This document shows, one piece after another, positions 22,501 through 36,250 of a stretch of DNA of 64,000 nucleotides. The DNA is taken from positions 1,736,001 to 1,800,000 of the forward strand of contig JANJXV010000151.1 of the NCBI GenBank assembly GCA_024803745.1, read 5' to 3'. A program made the position numbers and the translations under genes. The notes beneath the pieces were generated by a model. That model did no database searches and was not told where the DNA came from. It saw only the letters and a program-made list of their open reading frames with translations. This DNA is from Megascapheus bottae (taxonomy: Eukaryota; Chordata; Mammalia; Rodentia; Geomyidae). Each line of letters opens with the position of its first letter. Position 1 is the stretch's first letter.

Positions 22501-24579
22501 ACACACCTCCATTCTATGACTTCACACACCTCCATTCTGTGACTTCACACACCTCCACTCTATGACTTCAAACACCTTCATTCTTACTTCACAAACTTCC
22601 ATTCTGTGACTTCACACACCTCCATTTTGTGACTTCACACACCTTCATTCTGACTTCACACACCTCCATTCTGTGACTTCACACACCTCCATTCTGTGAC
22701 TTTACACACCTCCGTTTTGACTTCACACACTTCCATTCCGTGACTTCACACACCTCCATTCTGTGACTTCACACACCTCTATTGTTTCACTTCACACACC
22801 TCCATTCTTTGACTTCACACACCTCCATTCCATGACTTCACACACCTCCATTCTATGAGTTCACACACCTCCATTCTATGAGTTCACACACCTCCAATTT
22901 GATTTCACACACCTCCATTCTATGAATTAACACACCTTCATTCTTACTTCACAAACATCCATTCTCTGATTTCACACACCTCCATTCTATGACTTCACAA
23001 ACCTCCATTCTGTGACTTCACACACCTCCATTCTGAGTTCACACACCTCCATTCGGTGACTTCACACACCTCCATTCGTTGACATGAAAAACCACCATTC
23101 TATGACTTCACACAACTCCATTTTGTCTTCACACACCTCCATTCTATGAGTTCATACATGTACATTTTATGACTTCACACACCTCCATTCTATGACTTCA
23201 CACACCTCAATTCTATGACTTCACACACCTCCATTCTATGACTTCACACACCTCCATTCTGTGACTTCACACACCTCCACTCTATGACTTCAAAAACCTT
23301 CATTCTTACTTCACAAACATCCATTCTGTGACTTCACACACCTCCATTATGTGATTTCACACACCTTCATTCTGACTTCACACACCTCCATTCTGTGACT
23401 TCACACACCTCAATTCTGTGACTTCACACACCTCCATTCTGACTTCACACACCTCCATTCTATGACTTCACACACCTCCATTCTATGACTTCAAACACCT
23501 CCATTTTGTGACTTCACACACCTAAATTCTACGACTTCACAAACCTCCATTGTGACTTCACACACCTCCATTCTATGAGTTCACACACCTCCATTCTGAC
23601 TTCACACAACTCCATTCTATGACTTCACACACCTCCGTCCTGACTTCACACAGCTCCATTGTGTGACTTCTCAAAACTCCATTCTGTGATTTCACACACC
23701 TCCATACTCTGACTTCACACACCTCCATGTATGACTTCACACACCTCCATTCTGAGTTCACACACCTCCCTTCTGTGAATTCACACACCTCCATTCTGAC
23801 TTCACACACCTTCATTTTATGACTTCACACACCTCCATTCTGTGACTTCTCACACCTCCATTCTATGACTTCACACTCTTCCATTGTGACGTCACACAAC
23901 TCCATTCTCTGAGTTCACACATCTCCATTCTATGATTTCACACACCTCCATTCTGACTTCACACACCTCCATTCTATGACATCACAGACCTCGAATCTGT
24001 GACTTCACTCACCTCCACTCTATGACTTCACACTCCTCCATTCTATGACTTCCCACACCTCCTTTCTATGACTTCACCCACCTCAGTCTATGACTTCACA
24101 CACCTCCATTCTGACTTCACACACCTCCATTCTGTGACTTCACACACCTCCATTCTATGACTTCACACACCTCAATTGTATGACTTCACACACCTCCATT
24201 CTATGACTTCACACACCTCCATTCTGTGACTTCACACACCTCCATTCTATGACTTCAAACACCTCCATTCTTACTTCACAAACATCCATTCTGTGACTTG
24301 ACACACTTCCTTTCTGTGACTTCACACACCTTCATTCTGACTTCACATACCTCCATTTTCTGACTTCACACACCTCAATTCTGTGACTTGACACACCTCC
24401 ATTCTGACTTCACACACCTTCATTCTATGATTTCACACACCTCCATTCTATGACTTCACACACCTCGATTCTGTGACTTCACACACCTCCATTCTGACTT
24501 CACACCCCTCCATTCTGACTTCACACACCTCCATTCTTACTTCACACAGCTCCATTCTATGAATTCACACACCTCCATT
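19533..24579. repeat. Left arm of the satellite, loosely ordered
   Basis: Contains the same variant monomers as the rest (the 'catttctgagttgacacac' marker at 19838 and, as 'tctcagttg', at 22262; 'gacatcaaaa' monomers near 19912, 20286, 22355 and 23070) but without a single clean period. Many single-base variants suggest this edge is less homogenised than the interior. Confidence 0.7.
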
Positions 24580-27500
24580 CTGTGACTTCACACACCAACT
24601 TTTTGACTTCACACACCTCCATTCTCTGACTTCACTCACCTCCATTCTGTGACTTCACACACCTCTGTTTTGACTTCACACACTTCCAATCTGTGACTTC
24701 ACACACCTCCATTCTGTGACTTCACACACCTCTATTGTTTCACTTCACACACCTCCATTCTTTGACTTCACACACCGCCGTTCCATTACTTCACAAACCT
24801 CCATTCTATGAGTTCACACACCTCCATTCTATGACTTCACAAACCTCCATTCTGTGACTTCACACACCTCCATTCTATGACTTCACACACCTCCATTCTG
24901 TGTTCACACACCTCCTTTCTATGACTTCACACACTTCCATTCTATGACTTCACACACCTCCATTCTGTGGCTTCGCACACCTACATTCTGAGTTCACACA
25001 CCTCCATTCTGTGACTTCACACACCTCCATTCTGTGACTTCACACACCTCCATTCTGTGACTTCACACACCTCGATCCTATGACTTCACACACCTCCATT
25101 CTATGAATTAACACACCTCCATTCTGTGAGTTCACAAACCTCCATTCTATAACTTCACACACCTCCATTCTGTGACTTCACACACCTCCATTCTGAGTTC
25201 ACACACCTCCATTCTATGACTTCACATACCTCCATTCTGAGTTCACAGACCTCCATTCTATGACTTCACACACCTCCATTCTATGACTTCACTCACCTCC
25301 ATTCTGTCTTCACACACCTCCATTCTGACTTCACACACGTTAATTCTGTGACTTCACACACCTCCATTCTATGATTTCACACACTTCCATTCTATGACTT
25401 CACACACCTCCATTCTGTGCCTTCACACACCTATATTCTGAGTTCACACACCTCCATTCTGTGACTTCACACACCTCCATTCTGTGATTTCACACACCTC
25501 CAATCTGATTTCACACACCTCCATTCTATGACTTCACACACCTCCATTCTGTGACTTCACACACCTCCATTCTGTGACTTCACACACTTTCATTCTGACT
25601 TCACACACCTCCATTCTGTGACTTCACACACCTCCATTCTATGACTTCACACACATCCATTCTGTGACTTCACACACCACCTTTTTGACTTCACACACCT
25701 CCATTCTGTGACTTCACACACCTCCATTCTGTGACTTCACACACCTCCGTTCTAACTTCACACACTTCCATTCTGTGACTTCACACACCTCCATTCTGTG
25801 ACTTCACATAACTCTATTGTTTCACTTCACACACCTCCATCCTTTGACTTCACACACCTCCATTCCATGACTTCACACACCTCCATTCTATGAGTTCACA
25901 CACCTCCAATTTGACTTCACACACCTCCATTCTATGACTTCACACACCTTCATTCTTACTTCAGAAACATCCATTCCCTGACTTCACACACCTCCATTCT
26001 ATGACTTCACAAACCTCCATTCTGTGACTTCACACACCTCCATTCTGAGTTCACACACAACCATTCTGTGACTTCACACACCTCCATTCTTCCTTCACAC
26101 ACCTCCATTCTATGACTTCACACACTTCCATTCTATGACTTCACACACCTCCATTCTTTGGCTTCACACACCTCCATTCTGTGACTTCAGACACCTCGAT
26201 CCTATGACTTCACACACCTCCATTCTATGAATACACACACCTCCATTCTGTGATTTCACACACCTCCATTCTATGACTTCACACACCTCCATTCTGTGAC
26301 TTCACACACCTCCATTCTGAGTTCACACACCTCCATTCTATGACTTCACAAACCCCCATTCTGAGTTCACAGACCTCCATTCTATGACTTCACACACTTC
26401 CATTCTATGACTTCACACACCTCCATTCTGACTTCACACACCTCAATTCTTTGACTTCACACACCTCCATTCTATGATTTCACACACCTCCATTCTATGA
26501 CTTCACACACCTCCATTCTATGACTTCACACACCTCATTTCTGAGTTGACACACCTCCATTCTGTGATTTCACACACTTCCAATCTGACTTCACACACCT
26601 CGATTCTATGACTTCACACACCTCCATTCTTTGACATCAAAAACAACCATTCTGTGACTTCACACAACTCCATTGTGACTTCACACACCTCCATTCTATG
26701 AATTCACACACCTCCATTTTATGACTTCACACACCTCCATTCTATGACTTCACACACCTCCATTCTGTGACTTCACACACCTCCATTCTATGACTTCACA
26801 AACCTCCATTCTGAGTTCACAGACCTCCATTCTATGACTTCACACACCTCCATTCTATGACTTCACTCACCTCCATTCTGTGACTTCACACACCAACTTT
26901 TTGACTTCACACACCTCCATTCTCTGACTTCACACACCTCCATTCTGTGACTTCACACACCTCCATTCTGTGACTTCACACACCGCCATTCCATTACTTC
27001 ACAAACCTCCATTCTATGAGTTCACACACCTCCATTCTATGAGTTCACACACCTCCAATTTCACTTCACTCACCTCTATTCTATGACTTCACACACCGTC
27101 ATTCTTATTTCAGAAACATCCATTCTCTGACTTCACACACCTCCATTCTATGACTTCACAAACCTCCATTCTGTGACTTCACACACCTCCATTCTATGAC
27201 TTCACACACCTCCATTCTGTGTTCACACACCTCCTTTCTATGACTTCACACACTTCCATTCTATGACTTCACACACCTCCATTCTGTGGCTTCGCACACC
27301 TACATTCTGAGTTCACACACCTCCATTCTGTGACTTCACACACCTCCATTTTGTGACTTCACACACCTCCATTCTGTGACTTCACACACCTCGATCCTAT
27401 GACTTCACACACCTCCATTCTATGAATTAACACACCTCCATTCTGTGAGTTCACAAACCTCCATTCTATAACTTCACACACCTCCATTCTGTGACTTCAC

Positions 27501-30500
27501 ACACCTCCATTCTGAGTTCACACACCTCCATTCTATGACTTCACATACCTCCATTCTGAGTTCACAGACCTCCATTCTATGACTTCACACACCTCCATTC
27601 TATGACTTCACTCACCTCCATTCTGTCTTCACACACCTCCATTCTGACTTCACACACGTTAATTCTGTGACTTCACACACCTCCATTCTATGATTTCACA
27701 CACTTCCATTCTATGACTTCACACACCTCCATTCTGTGCCTTCACACACCTATATTCTGAGTTCACACACCTCCATTCTGTGACTTCACACACCTCCATT
27801 CTGTGATTTCACACACCTCCAATCTGACTTCACACACCTCCATTCTATGACTTCACACACCTCCATTCTGTGACTTCACACACCTCCATTCTGTGACTTC
27901 ACACACTTTCATTCTGACTTCACACACCTCCATTCTGTGACTTCACACACCTCCATTCTATGACTTCACACACCTTCATTCTGTGACTTCACACACCACC
28001 TTTTTGACTTCACACACCTCCATTCTGTGACTTCACACACCTCCATTCTGTGACTTCACACACCTCCGTTCTAACTTCACACACTTCCATTCTGTGACTT
28101 CACACACCTCCATTCTGTGACTTCACACAACTCTATTGTTTCACTTCACACACCTCCATCCTTTGACTTCACACACCTCCATTCCATGACTTCACACACC
28201 TCCATTCTATGAGTTCACACACCTCCAATTTGACTTCACACACCTCCATTCTATGACTTCACACACCTTCATTCTTACTTCAGAAACATCCATTCCCTGA
28301 CTTCACACACCTCCATTCTATGACTTCACAAACCTCCATTCTGTGACTTCACACACCTCCATTCTGAGTTCACACACCACCATTCTGTGACTTCACACAC
28401 CTCCATTCTTCCTTCACACACCTCCATTCTATGACTTCACACACTTCCATTCTATGACTTCACACACCTCCATTCTTTGGCTTCACACACCTCCATTCTG
28501 TGACTTCAGACACCTCGATCCTATGACTTCACACACCTCCATTCTATGAATACACACACCTCCATTCTGTGATTTCACACACCTCCATTCTATGACTTCA
28601 CACACCTCCATTCTGTGACTTCACACACCTCCATTCTGAGTTCACACACCTCCATTCTATGACTTCACAAACCCCCATTCTGAGTTCACAGACCTCCATT
28701 CTATGACTTCACACACTTCCATTCTATGACTTCACACACCTCCATTCTGACTTCACACACCTCAATTCTTTGACTTCACACACCTCCATTCTATGATTTC
28801 ACACACCTCCATTCTATGACTTCACACACCTCCATTCTATGACTTCACACACCTCATTTCTGAGTTGACACACCTCCATTCTGTGATTTCACACACTTCC
28901 AATCTGACTTCACACACCTCGATTCTATGACTTCACACACCTCCATTCTTTGACATCAAAAACAACCATTCTGTGACTTCACACAACTCCATTGTGACTT
29001 CACACACCTCCATTCTATGAATTCACACACCTCCATTTTATGACTTCACACACCTCCATTCTATGACTTCACACACCTCCATTCTGTGACTTCACACACC
29101 TCCATTCTATGACTTCACAAACCTCCATTCTGAGTTCACAGACCTCCATTCTATGACTTCACACACCTCCATTCTATGACTTCACTCACCTCCATTCTGT
29201 GACTTCACACACCTCAATTCTGACTTCACACACCTCCATTCTCTGACTTCACACACCTCCATTCTGTGACTTCACACACCTCCATTCTGTGACTTCACAC
29301 ACCTCTATTGTTTCACTTCACACACCTCCATTCTTTGACTTCACACACCGCCATTCCATTACTTCACAAACCTCCATTCTATGAGTTCACACACCTCCAT
29401 TCTATCAGTTCACACACCTCCAATTTCACTTCACTCACCTCTATTCTATGACTTCACACACCGTCATTCTTATTTCAGAAACATCCATTCTCTGACTTCA
29501 CACACCTCCATTCTATGACTTCACAAACCTCCATTCTGTGACTTCACACACCTCCATTCTATGACTTCACACACCTCCATTCTGTGTTCACACACCTCCT
29601 TTCTATGACTTCACACACTTCCATTCTATGACTTCACACACCTCCATTCTGTGGCTTCGCACACCTACATTCTGAGTTCACACACCTCCATTCTGTGACT
29701 TCACACACCTCCATTTTGTGACTTCACACACCTCCATTCTGTGACTTCACACACCTCGATCCTATGACTTCACACACCTCCATTCTATGAATTAACACAC
29801 CTCCATTCTGTGAGTTCACAAACCTCCATTCTATAACTTCACACACCTCCATTCTGTGACTTCACACACCTCCATTCTGAGTTCACACACCTCCATTCTA
29901 TGACTTCACATACCTCCATTCTGAGTTCACAGACCTCCATTCTATGACTTCACACACCTCCATTCTATGACTTCACTCACCTCCATTCTGTCTTCACACA
30001 CCTCCATTCTGACTTCACACACGTTAATTCTGTGACTTCACACACCTCCATTCTATGATTTCACACACTTCCATTCTATGACTTCACACACCTCCATTCT
30101 GTGCCTTCACACACCTATATTCTGAGTTCACACACCTCCATTCTGTGACTTCACACACCTCCATTCTGTGATTTCACACACCTCCAATCTGACTTCACAC
30201 ACCTCCATTCTATGACTTCACACACCTCCATTCTGTGACTTCACACACCTCCATTCTGTGACTTCACACACTTTCATTCTGACTTCACACACCTCCATTC
30301 TGTGACTTCACACACCTCCATTCTATGACTTCACACACCTTCATTCTGTGACTTCACACACCACCTTTTTGACTTCACACACCTCCATTCTGTGACTTCA
30401 CACACCTCCATTCTGTGACTTCACACACCTCCGTTCTAACTTCACACACTTCCATTCTGTGACTTCACACACCTCCATTCTGTGACTTCACACAACTCTA

Positions 30501-33500
30501 TTGTTTCACTTCACACACCTCCATCCTTTGACTTCACACACCTCCATTCCATGACTTCACACACCTCCATTCTATGAGTTCACACACCTCCAATTTGACT
30601 TCACACACCTCCATTCTATGACTTCACACACCTTCATTCTTACTTCAGAAACATCCATTCCCTGACTTCACACACCTCCATTCTATGACTTCACAAACCT
30701 CCATTCTGTGACTTCACACACCTCCATTCTGAGTTCACACACCACCATTCTGTGACTTCACACACCTCCATTCTTCCTTCACACACCTCCATTCTATGAC
30801 TTCACACACTTCCATTCTATGACTTCACACACCTCCATTCTTTGGCTTCACACACCTCCATTCTGTGACTTCAGACACCTCGATCCTATGACTTCACACA
30901 CCTCCATTCTATGAATACACACACCTCCATTCTGTGATTTCACACACCTCCATTCTATGACTTCACACACCTCCATTCTGTGACTTCACACACCTCCATT
31001 CTGAGTTCACACACCTCCATTCTATGACTTCACAAACCCCCATTCTGAGTTCACAGACCTCCATTCTATGACTTCACACACTTCCATTCTATGACTTCAC
31101 ACACCTCCATTCTGACTTCACACACCTCAATTCTTTGACTTCACACACCTCCATTCTATGATTTCACACACCTCCATTCTATGACTTCACACACCTCCAT
31201 TCTATGACTTCACACACCTCATTTCTGAGTTGACACACCTCCATTCTGTGATTTCACACACTTCCAATCTGACTTCACACACCTCGATTCTATGACTTCA
31301 CACACCTCCATTCTTTGACATCAAAAACAACCATTCTGTGACTTCACACAACTCCATTGTGACTTCACACACCTCCATTCTATGAATTCACACACCTCCA
31401 TTTTATGACTTCACACACCTCCATTCTATGACTTCACACACCTCCATTCTGTGACTTCACACACCTCCATTCTATGACTTCACAAACCTCCATTCTGAGT
31501 TCACAGACCTCCATTCTATGACTTCACACACCTCCATTCTATGACTTCACACACCTCATTTCTGAGTTGACACACCTCCATTCTGTGATTTCACACACTT
31601 CCAATCTGACTTCACACACCTCGATTCTATGACTTCACACACCTCCATTCTTTGACATCAAAAACAACCATTCTGTGACTTCACACAACTCCATTGTGAC
31701 TTCACACACCTCCATTCTATGAATTCACACACCTCCATTTTATGACTTCACACACCTCCATTCTATGACTTCACACACCTCCATTCTGTGACTTCACACA
31801 CCTCCATTCTATGACTTCACAAACCTCCATTCTGAGTTCACAGACCTCCATTCTATGACTTCACACACCTCCATTCTATGACTTCACTCACCTCCATTCT
31901 GTGACTTCACACACCAACTTTTTGACTTCACACACCTCCATTCTCTGACTTCACACACCTCCATTCTGTGACTTCACACACCTCCATTCTGTGACTTCAC
32001 ACACCTCTATTGTTTCACTTCACACACCTCCATTCTTTGACTTCACACACCGCCATTCCATTACTTCACAAACCTCCATTCTATGAGTTCACACACCTCC
32101 ATTCTATGAGTTCACACACCTCCAATTTCACTTCACTCACCTCTATTCTATGACTTCACACACCGTCATTCTTATTTCAGAAACATCCATTCTCTGACTT
32201 CACACACCTCCATTCTATGACTTCACAAACCTCCATTCTGTGACTTCACACACCTCCATTCTATGACTTCACACACCTCCATTCTGTGTTCACACACCTC
32301 CTTTCTATGACTTCACACACTTCCATTCTATGACTTCACACACCTCCATTCTGTGGCTTCGCACACCTACATTCTGAGTTCACACACCTCCATTCTGTGA
32401 CTTCACACACCTCCATTTTGTGACTTCACACACCTCCATTCTGTGACTTCACACACCTCGATCCTATGACTTCACACACCTCCATTCTATGAATTAACAC
32501 ACCTCCATTCTGTGAGTTCACAAACCTCCATTCTATAACTTCACACACCTCCATTCTGTGACTTCACACACCTCCATTCTGAGTTCACACACCTCCATTC
32601 TATGACTTCACATACCTCCATTCTGAGTTCACAGACCTCCATTCTATGACTTCACACACCTCCATTCTATGACTTCACTCACCTCCATTCTGTCTTCACA
32701 CACCTCCATTCTGACTTCACACACGTTAATTCTGTGACTTCACACACCTCCATTCTATGATTTCACACACTTCCATTCTATGACTTCACACACCTCCATT
32801 CTGTGCCTTCACACACCTATATTCTGAGTTCACACACCTCCATTCTGTGACTTCACACACCTCCATTCTGTGATTTCACACACCTCCAATCTGACTTCAC
32901 ACACCTCCATTCTATGACTTCACACACCTCCATTCTGTGACTTCACACACCTCCATTCTATGACTTCACACACCTTCATTCTGTGACTTCACACACCACC
33001 TTTTTGACTTCACACACCTCCATTCTGTGACTTCACACACCTCCATTCTGTGACTTCACACACCTCCGTTCTAACTTCACACACTTCCATTCTGTGACTT
33101 CACACACCTCCATTCTGTGACTTCACACAACTCTATTGTTTCACTTCACACACCTCCATCCTTTGACTTCACACACCTCCATTCCATGACTTCACACACC
33201 TCCATTCTATGAGTTCACACACCTCCAATTTGACTTCACACACCTCCATTCTATGACTTCACACACCTTCATTCTTACTTCAGAAACATCCATTCCCTGA
33301 CTTCACACACCTCCATTCTATGACTTCACAAACCTCCGTTCTGTGACTTCACACACCTCCATTCTGAGTTCACACACCACCATTCTGTGACTTCACACAC
33401 CTCCATTCTTCCTTCACACACCTCCATTCTATGACTTCACACACTTCCATTCTATGACTTCACACACCTCCATTCTTTGGCTTCACACACCTCCATTCTG

Positions 33501-36250
33501 TGACTTCAGACACCTCGATCCTATGACTTCACACACCTCCATTCTATGAATACACACACCTCCATTCTGTGATTTCACACACCTCCATTCTATGACTTCA
33601 CACACCTCCATTCTGTGACTTCACACACCTCCATTCTGAGTTCACACACCTCCATTCTATGACTTCACAAACCCCCATTCTGAGTTCACAGACCTCCATT
33701 CTATGACTTCACACACTTCCATTCTATGACTTCACACACCTCCATTCTGACTTCACACACCTCAATTCTTTGACTTCACACACCTCCATTCTATGATTTC
33801 ACACACCTCCATTCTATGACTTCACACACCTCCATTCTATGACTTCACACACCTCATTTCTGAGTTGACACACCTCCATTCTGTGATTTCACACACTTCC
33901 AATCTGACTTCACACACCTCGATTCTATGACTTCACACACCTCCATTCTTTGACATCAAAAACAACCATTCTGTGACTTCACACAACTCCATTGTGACTT
34001 CACACACCTCCATTCTATGAATTCACACACCTCCATTTTATGACTTCACACACCTCCATTCTATGACTTCACACACCTCCATTCTATGACTTCACACACC
34101 TCCATTCTATGACTTCACAAACCTCCATTCTGAGTTCACAGACCTCCATTCTATGACTTCACACACCTCCATTCTATGACTTCACTCACCTCCATTCTGT
34201 GACTTCACACACCAACTTTTTGACTTCACACACCTCCATTCTCTGACTTCACACACCTCCATTCTGTGACTTCACACACCTCTGTTTTGACTTCACACAC
34301 TTCCAATCTGTGACTTCACACACCTCCATTCTCTGACTTCACACACCTCTATTGTTTCACTTCACACACCTCCATTCTTTGACTTCACACACCGCCATTC
34401 CATTACTTCACAAACCTCCATTCTATGAGTTCACACACCTCCATTCTATGAGTTCACACACCTCCAATTTCACTTCACTCACCTCTATTCTATGACTTCA
34501 CACACCGTCATTCTTATTTCAGAAACATCCATTCTCTGACTTCACACACCTCCATTCTATGACTTCACAAACCTCCATTCTGTGACTTCACACACCTCCA
34601 TTCTATGACTTCACACACCTCCATTCTGTGTTCACACACCTCCTTTCTATGACTTCACACACTTCCATTCTATGACTTCACACACCTCCATTCTGTGGCT
34701 TCGCACACCTACATTCTGAGTTCACACACCTCCATTCTGTGACTTCACACACCTCCATTCTGTGACTTCACACACCTCCATTCTGTGACTTCACACACCT
34801 CGATCCTATGACTTCACACACCTCCATTCTATGAATTAACACACCTCCATTCTGTGAGTTCACAAACCTCCATTCTATAACTTCACACACCTCCATTCTG
34901 TGACTTCACACACCTCCATTCTGAGTTCACACACCTCCATTCTATGACTTCACATACCTCCATTCTGAGTTCACAGACCTCCATTCTATGACTTCACACA
35001 CCTCCATTCTATGACTTCACTCACCTCCATTCTGTCTTCACACACCTCCATTCTGACTTCACACACGTTAATTCTGTGACTTCACACACCTCCATTCTAT
35101 GATTTCACACACTTCCATTCTATGACTTCACACACCTCCATTCTGTGCCTTCACACACCTATATTCTGAGTTCACACACCTCCATTCTGTGACTTCACAC
35201 ACCTCCATTCTGTGATTTCACACACCTCCAATCTGACTTCACACACCTCCATTCCATGACTTCACACACCTCCATTCTATGAGTTCACACACCTCCAATT
35301 TGACTTCACACACCTCCATTCTATGACTTCACACACCTTCATTCTTACTTCAGAAACATCCATTCCCTGACTTCACACACCTCCATTCTATGACTTCACA
35401 AACCTCCATTCTGTGACTTCACACACCTCCATTCTGAGTTCACACACCACCATTCTGTGACTTCACACACCTCCATTCTTCCTTCACACACCTCCATTCT
35501 ATGACTTCACACACTTCCATTCTATGACTTCACACACCTCCATTCTTTGGCTTCACACACCTCCATTCTGTGACTTCAGACACCTCGATCCTATGACTTC
35601 ACACACCTCCATTCTATGAATACACACACCTCCATTCTGTGATTTCACACACCTCCATTCTATGACTTCACACACCTCCATTCTGTGACTTCACACACCT
35701 CCATTCTGAGTTCACACACCTCCATTCTATGACTTCACAAACCCCCATTCTGAGTTCACAGACCTCCATTCTATGACTTCACACACTTCCATTCTATGAC
35801 TTCACACACCTCAATTCTGACTTCACACACCTCAATTCTTTGACTTCACACACCTCCATTCTATGATTTCACACACCTCCATTCTATGACTTCACACACC
35901 TCCATTCTATGACTTCACACACCTCATTTCTGAGTTGACACACCTCCATTCTGTGATTTCACACACTTCCAATCTGACTTCACACACCTCGATTCTATGA
36001 CTTCACACACCTCCATTCTTTGACATCAAAAAGAACCATTCTGTGACTTCACACAACTCCATTGTGACTTCACACACCTCCATTCTATGAATTCACACAC
36101 CTCCATTTTATGACTTCACACACCTCCATTCTATGACTTCACACACCTCCATTCTGTGACTTCACACACCTCCATTCTATGACTTCACAAACCTCCATTC
36201 TGAGTTCACAGACCTCCATTCTATGACTTCACACACCTCCATTCTATGAC
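24580..36250. repeat. Higher-order repeat ladder, unit about 2.3 kb
   Basis: The marker 'cttcgcacacctacattctg' occurs at 24971, 27290, 29655, 32357 and 34699 (steps 2319, 2365, 2702, 2342). The marker 'catttctgagttgacacac' occurs at 26536, 28855, 31220, 33855 and 35925 (steps 2319, 2365, 2635, 2070). The marker 'actctattgtttcacttc' occurs at 25811, 28130, 30495 and 33130 (steps 2319, 2365, 2635). Intervening sequence is almost identical from copy to copy, including rare variants, so whole blocks of about 100 monomers were duplicated. The last unit has lost a block near 35240. Confidence 0.92.
31220..31893. repeat. 337-bp tandem duplication inside one higher-order unit
   Basis: 'catttctgagttgacacac' occurs at 31220 and again at 31557. 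The sequence between repeats in full, including the 'gacatcaaaaacaacc' monomer. Other units have it once. 337 equals eleven 23-mers plus four 21-mers. Confidence 0.88.

Noticed and set aside
23573..23815. 80-codon minus-strand open frame with a Cys/Glu/Val repeat (VCEVR, WRCVKS)
   Set aside because: It is the antisense reading of consecutive satellite monomers that happen to lack a stop. 23-bp units shift frame, and no equivalent is open in other higher-order units.
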